From an uncultured SAR116 cluster alpha proteobacterium (GTDB lineage: Bacteria; Pseudomonadota; Alphaproteobacteria; Puniceispirillales; GCA-002684695), in contig CACBIM010000015.1 in NCBI GenBank assembly GCA_902539295.1, positions 1-45,162 on the forward strand: DNA of 45,162 bases, in the 5' to 3' direction. A program made the position numbers and the translations under genes. Shown here in pieces: positions 18,166-27,458 of this stretch. The notes under the pieces are model-generated. The model saw only the letters and a program-made list of their open reading frames with translations. It made no database searches and was not told the origin of the DNA. The number at the start of each line of letters is the position of its first letter. Positions within the stretch are counted from its first letter, which is position 1.

Positions 18166-18815
18166 TGGAAGGCGCTTCCAATAGAGAAAACTGTGCATCT
18201 TTACTTAATGTTTCACGTGAAACAATGCTTTGTTTTGATAAATATCTAAATCTTCTCTCAGACTGGCAAGAAAAACTTAATTTGGTTGGTTCTTCAACTT
18301 TAAGTGATCCATGGACAAGGCATATTTTAGATTGTGGTCAGCTAGCAAACTTTATTAAAAAAAAAGATGAAAAGATTTTTGACATCGGATCTGGGGCTGG
18401 CTTGCCAGGCATTATACTTGGAATTATGGGATATAAAAATATAGTTCTAGTAGAATCAGATTTTAAAAAAACAGTTTTTATTACAGAAGCGTTAAGAAAT
18501 TGCAATATTCAAGCTGTTGTAGAGAATAAAAGAGTCGAAGATCTAGAAGGCATGCAAGGTAAAACAATTGTATCAAGAGCTTTTGCACCCATAGACAAAA
18601 CATTATCTCTTCTTTCTGATGTAATTTCTACAAAAACAAAGATTTTTTTTCTAAAAGGCAGGGCTGCAAAAGAAGAAATAAGCAATGCTAAAATTTTTTG
18701 GAAAAAAAACAAACAAAACAATAAAAATGATATATTAATAAACTTTGATTCTTATAGTAGTTTATCAAATAAAGACTCCTTTATAGTTAAATGCACATTT
18801 AAAGAAGAACAATAA
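18165..18815 (+). CDS. rsmG: 16S rRNA (guanine(527)-N7)-methyltransferase RsmG
   Basis: A 216-residue SAM-dependent methyltransferase (GidB) that modifies G527 of 16S rRNA. Seen: LNLLSDWQEKLNLVGSST, WTRHILDCGQL and the SAM-binding IFDIGSGAGLPGIILGI, all diagnostic. The N-terminal NVSRET (15-20) is encoded by a perfect parS site, so this stretch serves both protein and centromere. It overlaps mnmG by one base and parA by one base, continuing the compact operon. Confidence 0.96.
   Translation: MEGASNRENCASLLNVSRETMLCFDKYLNLLSDWQEKLNLVGSSTLSDPWTRHILDCGQLANFIKKKDEKIFDIGSGAGLPGIILGIMGYKNIVLVESDFKKTVFITEALRNCNIQAVVENKRVEDLEGMQGKTIVSRAFAPIDKTLSLLSDVISTKTKIFFLKGRAAKEEISNAKIFWKKNKQNNKNDILINFDSYSSLSNKDSFIVKCTFKEEQ
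18209..18224. other. parS centromere site inside rsmG coding sequence
   Basis: This is a second perfect TGTTTCACGTGAAACA. It lies in frame over codons 15-20 of rsmG, which encode NVSRET, so the amino-acid signature and the ParB site share the same DNA. It is about 3.25 kb from the first parS and 0.6 kb upstream of parA. Confidence 0.95.
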
Positions 18816-19591
18816 TGGAAAAAAGACCAAAAATAATATCTGTATCAAATCAAAAAGGTGGTGTAGGCAAAACAACTACAACAATAAATCTTGCTACAGC
18901 TATGGTTTCTTTTAATAAAAAGATATTAATTGTTGATCTTGATCCTCAGGGAAATGCATCGACAGGTTTAGGAATAGATTTAAAAGAAAGAGACAGAAAT
19001 ATTTATAAAGTTATGACTTCTCAAAAAGAGGTTAATGATTGTGTGTTTGATACAATAATTCCTAATTTAAAAATTATACCTTCAACCATTGATTTATCTG
19101 CTGTAGAGATAGAGTTTTCAAACATTCCAAAACGTGAACTAGTATTAAAAAAATCATTTGAAAACTTAACAATTGATTTTGACTATGTTTTTATAGATTG
19201 TCCTCCAAGTCTAGGATTGCTAACTGTTAATGCAATGGCTGCTTCTGATGAAGTAATTGTTCCCCTTCAATGTGAGTTTTATGCCTTAGAAGGTTTGTCA
19301 CAATTATTAAAAACCATGGAACTTATAAAAGGAAAATTAAATACTAAGCTTAGTCTAAAGGGTATTGTACTAACAATGTTCGACACAAGAAATAAGCTTT
19401 CAACGCTAGTAGAAAAAGATGTAAGACATCACCTTAAAGAGAAAGTTTATAAAAGTGTAATTCCTAGGAATGTAAGAATATCTGAAGCGCCATCCCATGG
19501 TTTGCCAGTTTTATTATATGATACAAAATGTTATGGTTCTAAAGCATATGCAGCATTGTCAGCAGAAATAATTTTACAAGAGGAAATATAA
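18815..19591 (+). CDS. parA: Chromosome partitioning ATPase ParA (Soj)
   Basis: A 258-residue deviant-Walker ATPase that drives origin segregation with ParB-parS. Seen: the signature Walker A NQKGGVGKTTT (12-22, with signature Lys14 and catalytic Lys19), VDLDPQGNASTGLG, Walker B VFIDCPPSLGLLTVNA, and the GIVLTMFDTRNKLS and VIPRNVRISEAPSHGLPV segments. There is no N-terminal HTH, so it is a chromosomal small ParA. It overlaps rsmG and parB by one base each. Confidence 0.97.
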   Translation: MEKRPKIISVSNQKGGVGKTTTTINLATAMVSFNKKILIVDLDPQGNASTGLGIDLKERDRNIYKVMTSQKEVNDCVFDTIIPNLKIIPSTIDLSAVEIEFSNIPKRELVLKKSFENLTIDFDYVFIDCPPSLGLLTVNAMAASDEVIVPLQCEFYALEGLSQLLKTMELIKGKLNTKLSLKGIVLTMFDTRNKLSTLVEKDVRHHLKEKVYKSVIPRNVRISEAPSHGLPVLLYDTKCYGSKAYAALSAEIILQEEI

Positions 19592-20457
19592 TGTCAGATA
19601 AAAAAACAGGCTTGGGTAGAGGCTTAACTTCTTTGCTTGGAGAAGATATTTCAGTAGTTTCTGAACTTAAAAATGAAGGTAAAAATATAAAAATTATACC
19701 TGTTGAACAAATAAAACCAGGACCATGGCAAGCTAGAAAAAAATTTGATGCAAGTGATTTAGAAGATTTATCAAACTCTATTAAGTCTAAGGGTATTTTA
19801 AGTCCAATTTTGGTAACACAATCTATTGACAATAATGAGTCTTCTTACGGCCTTATTGCAGGAGAACGTAGATGGCGTGCTGCTCAAATAGCAAAAATAC
19901 ATGAAGTTCCGTGTATTGTTATAAATGATGTAGATGCAAATTCAGCATCAGTTATGTCCTTAATAGAAAACATACAAAGAAAAGATTTAAACGCAATAGA
20001 AGAGGCTCAGGGTTTAAATGAATTAATTAGCCAGTATAATTATACACAAGAAAGTGCTGGAAAAATTGTTGGTAAATCCCGTGTTTATATAACCAATTCT
20101 TTGAGGCTATTAAAACTACCAGAAAAGATCTTAAACTTTGTTAAAGACAACAAGTTGTCAGCTGGACACGCCCGTCTATTAATCGGCAGAGAAGATTCTA
20201 TAGAGATAGCTCAAAAAATAATTAAGGATAGTCTAAGTGTAAGGGATCTAGAAAAGTTACTTAAAAGTTTCAATCAAAGAAAACCATTACCCAATAAAGT
20301 AGATCCAAATATTATTTCTATTTCAAAAAAACTATCTGATCATTTAGGTTTGAATGTTAAAATAGATTTTAAAGAAGAAAATCAAAAATCAAAAATTATT
20401 ATAAATTGTAATTCTTTAGAACAGTTAAATGGGTTAATAGAAAAGCTTGAAAAATAA
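19591..20457 (+). CDS. parB: Chromosome partitioning protein ParB (Spo0J)
   Basis: A 288-residue CTP-dependent DNA clamp that loads at parS. Order of domains: an N-terminal GLGRGLTSLLGED segment typical of the ParA-stimulating region, the CTP-binding ParB/Srx domain with PGPWQARKKFD and GERRWRAAQIA, ENIQRKDLNAIEEA, a central HTH (QESAGKIVGKSRVYITNSLRL, split here) and a C-terminal dimerisation region. Two perfect parS sites lie within 5 kb upstream. It starts 1 bp inside parA's end; a sulfotransferase gene follows after 2 bp. Confidence 0.97.
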   Translation: MSDKKTGLGRGLTSLLGEDISVVSELKNEGKNIKIIPVEQIKPGPWQARKKFDASDLEDLSNSIKSKGILSPILVTQSIDNNESSYGLIAGERRWRAAQIAKIHEVPCIVINDVDANSASVMSLIENIQRKDLNAIEEAQGLNELISQYNYTQESAGKIVGKSRVYITNSLRLLKLPEKILNFVKDNKLSAGHARLLIGREDSIEIAQKIIKDSLSVRDLEKLLKSFNQRKPLPNKVDPNIISISKKLSDHLGLNVKIDFKEENQKSKIIINCNSLEQLNGLIEKLEK

Positions 20458-20459
20458 GC

Positions 20460-21971
20460 ATGTCTAAAAAAAGTGAACAAAATCAATTATTTAACATTAA
20501 AAAGCTTTTATGTAAAGGTAAGATTGAATTAGCAATAAAAATTGCTGATGACAATATAAAAGATAAAATCACTCCTATACAATTTCTCAAGTTTATAAAA
20601 AAAACACTAATAAAAAATCAAATTATTGATAATACTCCAAGTGTTTTAAAGTTAGAAAATCTTTTTAAAGAAAAAAAATTTACATGTGCAAAGTATTATT
20701 TTCAAACATATGAAAAAATTTTTTTCAAAAACCCAAAAGCATTATTGATAGCAGGTAGAGTACACTCTGAATTAGATGAATTAAATGCGGCATTAAAATA
20801 TTTTAAAGAGGCATTATATCTTGAACCAGATAATCTGAAGATTAGGAAATATATAGCAAATTTTTATATTTCAATTGGAAACATTGAAGCTGCAATTGAA
20901 AACTTTAACTATTTAGCTGAGAAAGATCCCTTTGATGGTGAAAATCACCGTTTACTATCAAGAACAAAAAGATATACATCTAAAGATGATGGCCATATTA
21001 AGCAGATGGAAAAATTATTAAAAGCTCCTAATATTACTTTGGAACAAAAAATAAATTTAAACTTTGGTTTAGGTAATATTTATGAAACGCTTAAATTATA
21101 CGACAAAAGTTCTAAATATTATAAAGTTGGAAACTTCGAGCAAAACAAACGTTTGGAATTTGATTTCAACAAAGAGAAACACATAGCAGAACAAATAACT
21201 AAAACATATTCTAAAGTTGTTATAGAGAAAAACCAGTCTTTTGTTGAAAGAGTTAAAGAACCAATTTTTATTTTAGGAATGCCAAGATCCGGCACAAGTC
21301 TTGTAGAGCAAATATTATCAACACATAAAGATGTATATGGTGGTGGTGAACTTTCATTCATTGAAGATTATTTACTTAAAAACAGGGGTTCTATTGGATT
21401 AAGAATGCCTGAAATACTTTCTAATCCAAATAAAGAGAATATAGAAAATTTCCATAAATTTTATTTTGAAAAAATAAAATATTTAAATTCTAACGCTAAA
21501 CATATTACTGATAAAATGCCGGGTAATTTCAAGTGGATTGGGCTAATAAAATCAGCATTTCCTAATTCAAAGATAATACACTTGATTAGAGATAAAAAAG
21601 ATACATGTTTCTCAATTTATAAAAGTTATTTCGCAAACGATACTTGTTCATACTCATATGATCTTAAAAACATAGTAGTTTTTTATAACTTATATTCAAG
21701 AGTAATGAAGTCTTGGAAAAATATTTTTGGTGATGAAATATATGATTGTAAATATGAAAATCTAGTTGATAATTTTGAAATTGAGGCAAAAAAAATATTG
21801 AACTATTGTAAATTAGACTGGGATGATAAGATCTTGAGCTTTTTTAAAAATAAAAGGCGAGTAATAACAGTCAGTTCTGTGCAGGTAAGAGAAAATATAT
21901 ATAAAAGTTCTATTAATTCTTGGAGTAATTACAAAAATGATTTGGATAAATATTTTAAAAAGTTAGTTTAG
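20460..21971 (+). CDS. TPR-repeat sulfotransferase family protein
   Basis: A 503-residue protein in two parts. Residues 1-250 are helical with TPR-like repeats, for example LLIAGRVHSELDELNAALKY and ALYLEPDNLKIRKYIANFY. Residues 265-500 are a PAPS-dependent sulfotransferase domain: the 5'-phosphosulfate loop FILGMPRSGTSLVEQIL (270-286) and the 3'-phosphate motif HLIRDKKDTCFSIYKSYF. Such TPR-sulfotransferases are frequent in marine bacteria and are presumed to sulfate glycans or peptides, but the substrate cannot be read. It follows parB by 2 bp, an unusual place between parB and holA. Confidence 0.85.
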   Translation: MSKKSEQNQLFNIKKLLCKGKIELAIKIADDNIKDKITPIQFLKFIKKTLIKNQIIDNTPSVLKLENLFKEKKFTCAKYYFQTYEKIFFKNPKALLIAGRVHSELDELNAALKYFKEALYLEPDNLKIRKYIANFYISIGNIEAAIENFNYLAEKDPFDGENHRLLSRTKRYTSKDDGHIKQMEKLLKAPNITLEQKINLNFGLGNIYETLKLYDKSSKYYKVGNFEQNKRLEFDFNKEKHIAEQITKTYSKVVIEKNQSFVERVKEPIFILGMPRSGTSLVEQILSTHKDVYGGGELSFIEDYLLKNRGSIGLRMPEILSNPNKENIENFHKFYFEKIKYLNSNAKHITDKMPGNFKWIGLIKSAFPNSKIIHLIRDKKDTCFSIYKSYFANDTCSYSYDLKNIVVFYNLYSRVMKSWKNIFGDEIYDCKYENLVDNFEIEAKKILNYCKLDWDDKILSFFKNKRRVITVSSVQVRENIYKSSINSWSNYKNDLDKYFKKLV

Positions 21972-21980
21972 TACAGAACT

Positions 21981-21994
21981 CTATTTCGAAATAG
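21981..21994 (+). terminator. Possible weak intrinsic terminator after the par/sulfotransferase operon
   Basis: CTATTTCGAAATAG is a 14-bp inverted repeat followed by TAATTTTTTT on the plus strand, just after the sulfotransferase stop. The stem is AU-rich and overlaps the last codons of the convergent glycosyltransferase gene, so it is only a modest candidate. Confidence 0.35.
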
Positions 21995-22763
21995 TAATTT
22001 TTTTCAGCGTATACTTCATAAATAAAAATTGAAAAATTTGTTTAGGTAATAATTTTACTTCATAATATCCTCTTTTTAATTCTCTTAAAATATCAAAGAC
22101 ATTTAAATAAGAGAATTGTTCTCTATGTTTATGTATATCAGATGATTGATCAATTTGTTGACAAATAGCTGGATACAATTGAAGTGGCTTAAGAGCTTTA
22201 AAAACATTTGAATTGTTTGGATTAAATAAAAAATGATCAACAGGAACATTTACTTTTGTGCAATTTTCAACTAAATACTTTGCTCCATTAGGTGTGATTA
22301 TATATCCTCCAGTGCCTGAGTGTTTAGACATTAAATAGTGAAGTTTAAAACCATTAATGGATTTTATTTTTGGGCTAAGTAAAACTCTATGTCGCTTGTT
22401 TCCAAATCTTTCACATTTAATTACTTTGGCATCTTTTGGTATCCAACTAATATCATTCAAAAGTTCAAAACCTCGGTTTGAAATATAAGCGTCATCCTCT
22501 AAAACTAATACTGGCTCTTTTTCTCTCTCACTTATTTTTTCCCATAACATTAAATGAGATTGAAAGCATGCCATATCTCCAATAGAAATTTTTCCAAGTG
22601 GACCATATGGTTCAATATTTTTCATGAGATTTTTTAAATTTGTTTTTAATGCATTTACAGCTTGGAATCTTCTAAAGTAAAGACCATTAGAATTAAGGTG
22701 TTTTTTTACTCTTTTCAGCCTATCTTTTCTGTGGTCTAAATTAATCACAAAACATTTAATCAT
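21981..22763 (-). CDS. Glycosyltransferase family 25 (LPS-type) protein
   Basis: A 260-residue protein of the LOS/LPS glycosyltransferase family 25. Seen: the N-terminal FVINLDHRKDRLKRV (5-19), FRRFQAVNA, the GDMACFQSHLMLWE block (62-75) and the acidic EDDAY motif (89-93) expected to bind metal and sugar nucleotide. HSGTGGYIITPNGAKYL is also typical. It probably adds a hexose to a surface glycan. It overlaps holA by 4 bp and is convergent with the sulfotransferase gene, so two surface-modifying genes meet here. Confidence 0.85.
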   Translation of the reverse strand: MIKCFVINLDHRKDRLKRVKKHLNSNGLYFRRFQAVNALKTNLKNLMKNIEPYGPLGKISIGDMACFQSHLMLWEKISEREKEPVLVLEDDAYISNRGFELLNDISWIPKDAKVIKCERFGNKRHRVLLSPKIKSINGFKLHYLMSKHSGTGGYIITPNGAKYLVENCTKVNVPVDHFLFNPNNSNVFKALKPLQLYPAICQQIDQSSDIHKHREQFSYLNVFDILRELKRGYYEVKLLPKQIFQFLFMKYTLKKITISK

Positions 22764-23794
22764 TTTCTTACCATTTTAGAAAGTCTCGATAAAGAATATG
22801 ACAATAGAAAAAGTTCTAAATTTGGAAATAACTTAACTTTTTGTTCTAAAGCCAAAAGACGATTTATAATGATATTAAGATCCAGATCAACACATTTTTT
22901 TATGCTTTCTTCAAATCTTGGTTTTAATTTCCAAAACATATAAGGAGTAGAATCCTTAATGGCTTTTTCAATTGAATGTGTTTTTTTATATATTTCACAT
23001 GCAACTTTCAGTGAAATTGACCATTTAAGAAAAACTCTTATTATTTGTAATGTTGAGACCCCAGAAGAATTCAAATGATCGATATTATTCAATGTTTCTA
23101 AATGATTTCCAGCAAAAGCAGAAAAAACTGTTTGGTCCAACTCAATTAATTTAGAGTTTGGAATAATTTTAATTATATCCTCATAATCTATAAATTTTTT
23201 TGGGTAAATAAAAGATATAATCCTGTCTAAAGCTTTAGTTGTGTTTAACTGATTATCTCCAAGATTTACTTCTAATAAATTTAAGGCGTCATTATTGATT
23301 TTTATTCCTTCCTTAGAGAAAAAAGAAATTATTTCAGATTTTAAATCTTTAACACTTTTTTGATAACTCACAATTGTATTGCAAAAACGATTATCAATTA
23401 TGTGTTTTACTAATGGCAATGTAAGAGATAAATTTCGAGCAGAAATTATAACCTTTGTATCATTCAAAGGAAAATTATTTATCAAATCTTTAATTGATTT
23501 TACTATACTTGAAGGGACACTTTCACTGTAAATTTTAAGAAAGACAAATCTTTTTTCAGAATTTAGTGAATAAGTCAAAGACTCATCTAAAAGTTTATCG
23601 GGGTTTTTTTCTAACTCAGTTTGGTCAATTCTTGATACATTAAATGGATTATTATGGTCAATTTTTAGGGACTCACTGAGTTTGCTAACTCTTTCATCTG
23701 TCAATCCAGTATCTGGACCAATAAAAAAAAATAGATTAATGCTGTCTTCAGGATTTAACAAATAATCATCTATTAAATATTCTTTTATTTTCAT
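22760..23794 (-). CDS. holA: DNA polymerase III delta subunit
   Basis: A 344-residue clamp-loader subunit. Similarity is diffuse as usual for HolA, but the fold markers are present: FFIGPDTGLTDERVSKLSES near the N-terminus in place of a true P-loop, DLINNFPLNDTKVIISA, GVSTLQIIRVFLKW in the C-terminal collar and a final LLALEQKVKLFPNLELFLLS helix. It lies between lptE (4-bp overlap) and the glycosyltransferase gene, and the leuS-lptE-holA order supports the call strongly. Confidence 0.88.
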   Translation of the reverse strand: MKIKEYLIDDYLLNPEDSINLFFFIGPDTGLTDERVSKLSESLKIDHNNPFNVSRIDQTELEKNPDKLLDESLTYSLNSEKRFVFLKIYSESVPSSIVKSIKDLINNFPLNDTKVIISARNLSLTLPLVKHIIDNRFCNTIVSYQKSVKDLKSEIISFFSKEGIKINNDALNLLEVNLGDNQLNTTKALDRIISFIYPKKFIDYEDIIKIIPNSKLIELDQTVFSAFAGNHLETLNNIDHLNSSGVSTLQIIRVFLKWSISLKVACEIYKKTHSIEKAIKDSTPYMFWKLKPRFEESIKKCVDLDLNIIINRLLALEQKVKLFPNLELFLLSYSLSRLSKMVRK

Positions 23795-24270
23795 GTTTCC
23801 ATATCAAAACTTGCCCACTCAATTAAACGTACTATCATGTCATTTGATATTGAAATACCTAAGCGTTTTCGAGCATTTATTTCTGATTGGTCTCTAGAAA
23901 ACAATGAATTTATGGGTCCTACTAAAGAGTTTCTAGAAAAAGAGTCTTTTAGAAGAATAATATTACTATTTTTCTCTATTATTTTGTAATTTATAGACAT
24001 TTCAATCTTTCTTATTGAGTTTGCTAATATGCTACCCTCAATACTATCATTCACAGTTAAAATTACAGTATACTTTTTTTCTCCAGAGTTTTCGGTATTA
24101 TAAATTTCAAAAGCATTTTTGATATTGTCCTCGATTAATTTAGAAACATAAGAATTATTGGATTTAATTTCTAGCAATCCTAGTTTTTTCAGACGCTGAT
24201 CATCAGTATAATTATTCAAACTAGAGCAACTCATTAAAAAAAAACTAATGATAACCAGTCTAAACAACAA
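23791..24270 (-). CDS. lptE: LPS-assembly lipoprotein LptE
   Basis: A 159-residue outer-membrane lipoprotein with leader [15 protein letters not shown]; the lipobox cysteine is Cys15. LptE plugs and assembles the LptD LPS translocon. The sequence is divergent, but the region with [25 protein letters not shown] fits the family's beta-strand pattern, and the leuS-lptE-holA order is the standard setting. It overlaps leuS by 11 bp and holA by 4 bp. Confidence 0.85.
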   Translation of the reverse strand: MLFRLVIISFFLMSCSSLNNYTDDQRLKKLGLLEIKSNNSYVSKLIEDNIKNAFEIYNTENSGEKKYTVILTVNDSIEGSILANSIRKIEMSINYKIIEKNSNIILLKDSFSRNSLVGPINSLFSRDQSEINARKRLGISISNDMIVRLIEWASFDMET

Positions 24271-26809
24271 TGTTTACAATCCTCTCAGGAACAACAATTA
24301 TTTTTTTTGGTTTTTCACCCCCAAGTCTATTTTTAACAGACGATAAAGAAAGCGCTAGTTTTTGAATTTCCTCTTTTTCTGCAGTTTTATTGTAAACTAT
24401 ATTACCCTTTAATTTTCCATTAATCTGAACACCAATACTTATTTGTTCAGTACTAAGAAACCTTTTATCAAATTTTGGCCATTCCACATCACATATTAGT
24501 GTTTCGTGACCCAATAAATTCCATACTTCTTCAGCATGGTGCGGAGCAAATGGTGAAATAAGTTGTGCTAATATTTCTAGTCCATAAAATTTAAGTTCTT
24601 TTTCAAAATCAGTTTTTGAGTCAAGTTTAGAAATCATATTTGTTAACTCATATAATTTTGCTATGCATACATTAAACCTGAAGCTATCTATTCCTTCTGT
24701 TACATCTTTTATTGATTGATGTATTTTTCTAATTACATTATTTTCTTTGTCTATAAGATCTAAATTAATATATTTTTTTGGTTTTTGACATTCATTTACA
24801 ATTCTTAAAACTCTATTTAAAAACTTATAAGAGCCCTCAACACCAGCAGTACTCCATTCCATATCTCTTTCAGGAGGAGAGTCTGATACCATAAAAATCC
24901 TAGCTGTATCTGAACCATACTTTTTAACTATTGACAAAGGATCAACAACATTTTTTTTAGATTTGCTCATTTTTTCTATCCTACCAGAAAATACTTCACT
25001 GCCATTAATCGTGTGATATAACTTATTATTTTTCTTTTCTACATTATGAGGAAACACCCATTTACCGTCATCTGTTTTAAAAGTTTGGTGACAAACCATT
25101 CCTTGTGTCATTAGCCCCTTGAATGGTTCAGAGACAGATAAATAACCACATTCTCTAAGTGCTCTTGTAAAAAAACGTGAATATAATAAATGTAAAACTG
25201 CATGTTCTACACCACCAATGTATTGGTCTACTGGCATCCAATAATCAGCTATTGATTTATTAAATGGATTATTTATATCAGGGTCAGTAAATCTAATAAA
25301 GTACCATGAGGATTCAAAAAATGTATCAAAAGTGTCAGTTTCCCTTTCTGCAGGTTGATTACAATTTGGACAATCAACAAACTTCCATTTAGGATGAGCA
25401 TCTAGAGGGTTTCCTGGTGAATTTAAATTTATATCTTTTGGAAGCTCCACAGGTAATTCGTCAATAGGTACAGGAACATCACCACAATCTTTACATTTAA
25501 TTATAGGTATTGGACAACCCCAGTACCTTTGCCTTGAAACACCCCAATCTCTTAATCTCCAAGTTATACTCGATCTCCCTGAATTAATTTTTTCTAATTC
25601 ATCAATGGCACGTTTTTTTGCATCTTTTACATTTAACCCATTTAAAAAAGAAGAATTGATAATGGTCCCATTATCGGTAAATGCAGTATCTGTAATTTCA
25701 TAGTCATTTTTGTTATGGTTTCTTGGTTTTACTACTGGAAGAACTGGCAAATTATAATTATTTGCAAAATCCAAATCTCGTTGATCGTGAGCAGGGCAGC
25801 CAAAAATAGCACCTGTTCCATACTCCATTAATACAAAATTTGCAATATAAACTGGTATTTTGGTACTTTTATCAAAAGGGTGTATGACATCTAAATTTGT
25901 ATAAATACCCTTTTTTTCATTCTTTTCAATAACAGCCTCAGAAGTTGAGTTTTTATTACATTCATTTATGAATATATCAATTGAAGGGTTATTTTTAGAT
26001 AAACTTAATGAAATTGGATGTGATGGGGCAAGAGCAATAAAAGATGCACCGAACAAAGTATCAGGTCTTGTTGTAAAAACTTCAATTGTTTCATCTTTTT
26101 GAATAATCTTAAAGATGACATTGGCTCCTAGTGATTTCCCTATCCAGTTGTTTTGCATAAGCTTAACTCTTTCTGGCCAATTTACTAAATTTTCAATTGT
26201 TTTTAAGAGGTCATCAGCATAATGAGTCATCTTGAGAAACCATTGATTCAATAATTTTTTTTCAACAACCGCGTTAGACCGCCAACCTTTCCCATCAATA
26301 ACCTGTTCATTTGCTAAAACAGTTTTCTCAACAGGATCCCAATTCACCCAACTCTCTTTTTTATAGGCCAAACCTTTTTGAAAAAAATCAATAAACATTT
26401 TTTGCTCAAACTTATAGTACTGAGGATCGCAAGTGGAAATTTCTCGAGACCAATCATAAGATAAACCCATGCTTTTTAATTGCTCTCTCATTGTTTTAAT
26501 ATTTTCATTTGTCCATTTTTCAGGATGTGTATTATTATCTTTGGCAGCATTTTCTGCTGGTAAACCAAATGAGTCCCAACCCATTGGGTGTAAAACATTA
26601 AATCCGTTAGCTTTCTTATATCGAGCAACTACATCACCTAAAGTGTAATTTCTAACATGGCCCATGTGAATATTACCGCTTGGATATGGAAACATTTCTA
26701 ATACATAATATTTAGGTTTTTTTTCATCCGGTTTTTTAGATGCACTAAATGAAAGGTTTTTTTCCCACCTTTCTTGCCATTTTTTTTCAAGATTTTTTTT
26801 ATCACTCAT
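24260..26809 (-). CDS. leuS: Leucyl-tRNA synthetase
   Basis: An 849-residue class I aminoacyl-tRNA synthetase. Seen: [12 protein letters not shown] near the N-terminus, the HIGH-type motif [15 protein letters not shown], the editing domain with [20 protein letters not shown] and the [14 protein letters not shown] loop, the [13 protein letters not shown] segment, [16 protein letters not shown] and the KMSKS signature [13 protein letters not shown]. The C-terminal [10 protein letters not shown] domain is complete. The ATG at 26809 is preferred; a GTG at 26821 would add four residues. It follows the DUF3576 gene closely and overlaps lptE. Confidence 0.98.
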   Translation of the reverse strand: MSDKKNLEKKWQERWEKNLSFSASKKPDEKKPKYYVLEMFPYPSGNIHMGHVRNYTLGDVVARYKKANGFNVLHPMGWDSFGLPAENAAKDNNTHPEKWTNENIKTMREQLKSMGLSYDWSREISTCDPQYYKFEQKMFIDFFQKGLAYKKESWVNWDPVEKTVLANEQVIDGKGWRSNAVVEKKLLNQWFLKMTHYADDLLKTIENLVNWPERVKLMQNNWIGKSLGANVIFKIIQKDETIEVFTTRPDTLFGASFIALAPSHPISLSLSKNNPSIDIFINECNKNSTSEAVIEKNEKKGIYTNLDVIHPFDKSTKIPVYIANFVLMEYGTGAIFGCPAHDQRDLDFANNYNLPVLPVVKPRNHNKNDYEITDTAFTDNGTIINSSFLNGLNVKDAKKRAIDELEKINSGRSSITWRLRDWGVSRQRYWGCPIPIIKCKDCGDVPVPIDELPVELPKDINLNSPGNPLDAHPKWKFVDCPNCNQPAERETDTFDTFFESSWYFIRFTDPDINNPFNKSIADYWMPVDQYIGGVEHAVLHLLYSRFFTRALRECGYLSVSEPFKGLMTQGMVCHQTFKTDDGKWVFPHNVEKKNNKLYHTINGSEVFSGRIEKMSKSKKNVVDPLSIVKKYGSDTARIFMVSDSPPERDMEWSTAGVEGSYKFLNRVLRIVNECQKPKKYINLDLIDKENNVIRKIHQSIKDVTEGIDSFRFNVCIAKLYELTNMISKLDSKTDFEKELKFYGLEILAQLISPFAPHHAEEVWNLLGHETLICDVEWPKFDKRFLSTEQISIGVQINGKLKGNIVYNKTAEKEEIQKLALSLSSVKNRLGGEKPKKIIVVPERIVNIVV

Positions 26810-26830
26810 TTTAATTATCACTAGTATAGA

Positions 26831-27343
26831 CTAGTTACTACTGTTTCTAAGTTCTCTAGCTCGGGTTAATATTAAGTCTTCAATTTTTCTAGCCAAACCA
26901 TCACTAAATCCATCGGAAACCCACTTGTTGTTTTGAAGTTTTTCCCTTATAACACTTGCTTTAATTGATGTTGCTTTAAGTTCTGAACTAGAAAATGTAA
27001 CTGTAACTTTATTTCTCAGTTTGTTGTTATTTTCATTAATAAACCAGTTGGTTATAATTACACCAGCAAACGGGTCAATTTTTTCAAAAGTCATAAAGTC
27101 AATTGTGTCTAATGTTGATTTCCACAATAATTCATTCACAGGTATAGATGATAAATTTCCTGTTCCATTAGAAAGGTTCTTAATTCCTATTTCACCAGCG
27201 CTAAACGAACCAGTTTCAGTAGAAAATTTTAAAGGGCCACCAAATATACTCTCTCTTTTAGGCTCTGGAACTGGCTCTGTAAAATTTATATTTGAACATG
27301 ATGATAAACTAAAAAGAAATATAATATATAAAAATCTTACCAT
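26831..27343 (-). CDS. DUF3576 lipoprotein
   Basis: A 170-residue lipoprotein of the alphaproteobacterial DUF3576 family. Leader MVRFLYIIFLFSLSSC gives lipobox Cys16. The domain shows IPVNELLWKSTLDTIDFM, DPFAGVIITNWFIN and VTVTFSSSELKATSIKASV, as in the family. Function is unknown. It is the gene immediately upstream of leuS in many alphaproteobacteria, and together with leuS and lptE it suggests an envelope role. Confidence 0.88.
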   Translation of the reverse strand: MVRFLYIIFLFSLSSCSNINFTEPVPEPKRESIFGGPLKFSTETGSFSAGEIGIKNLSNGTGNLSSIPVNELLWKSTLDTIDFMTFEKIDPFAGVIITNWFINENNNKLRNKVTVTFSSSELKATSIKASVIREKLQNNKWVSDGFSDGLARKIEDLILTRARELRNSSN

Positions 27344-27414
27344 TAATAAACCGCAAATTATAAGAATAAATTAGTTAATTTTTATAATTATATCGAAAGA
27401 AACGCAAACATAAA

Positions 27415-27440
27415 AAAAGCGGGGCATGGGCCCCGCTTTT
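27415..27440 (-). terminator. Strong intrinsic terminator of the porin gene (bidirectional potential)
   Basis: The perfect 7-bp arms GCGGGGC (27419-27425) and GCCCCGC (27430-27436) flank ATGG. They are preceded by seven A and followed by four T, so a U-tract exists for both strands, with the longer one serving the minus-strand porin gene. The GC-rich stem stands out in AT-rich DNA. Confidence 0.9.
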
Positions 27441-27458
27441 CTTGATATCCTAAATTAA

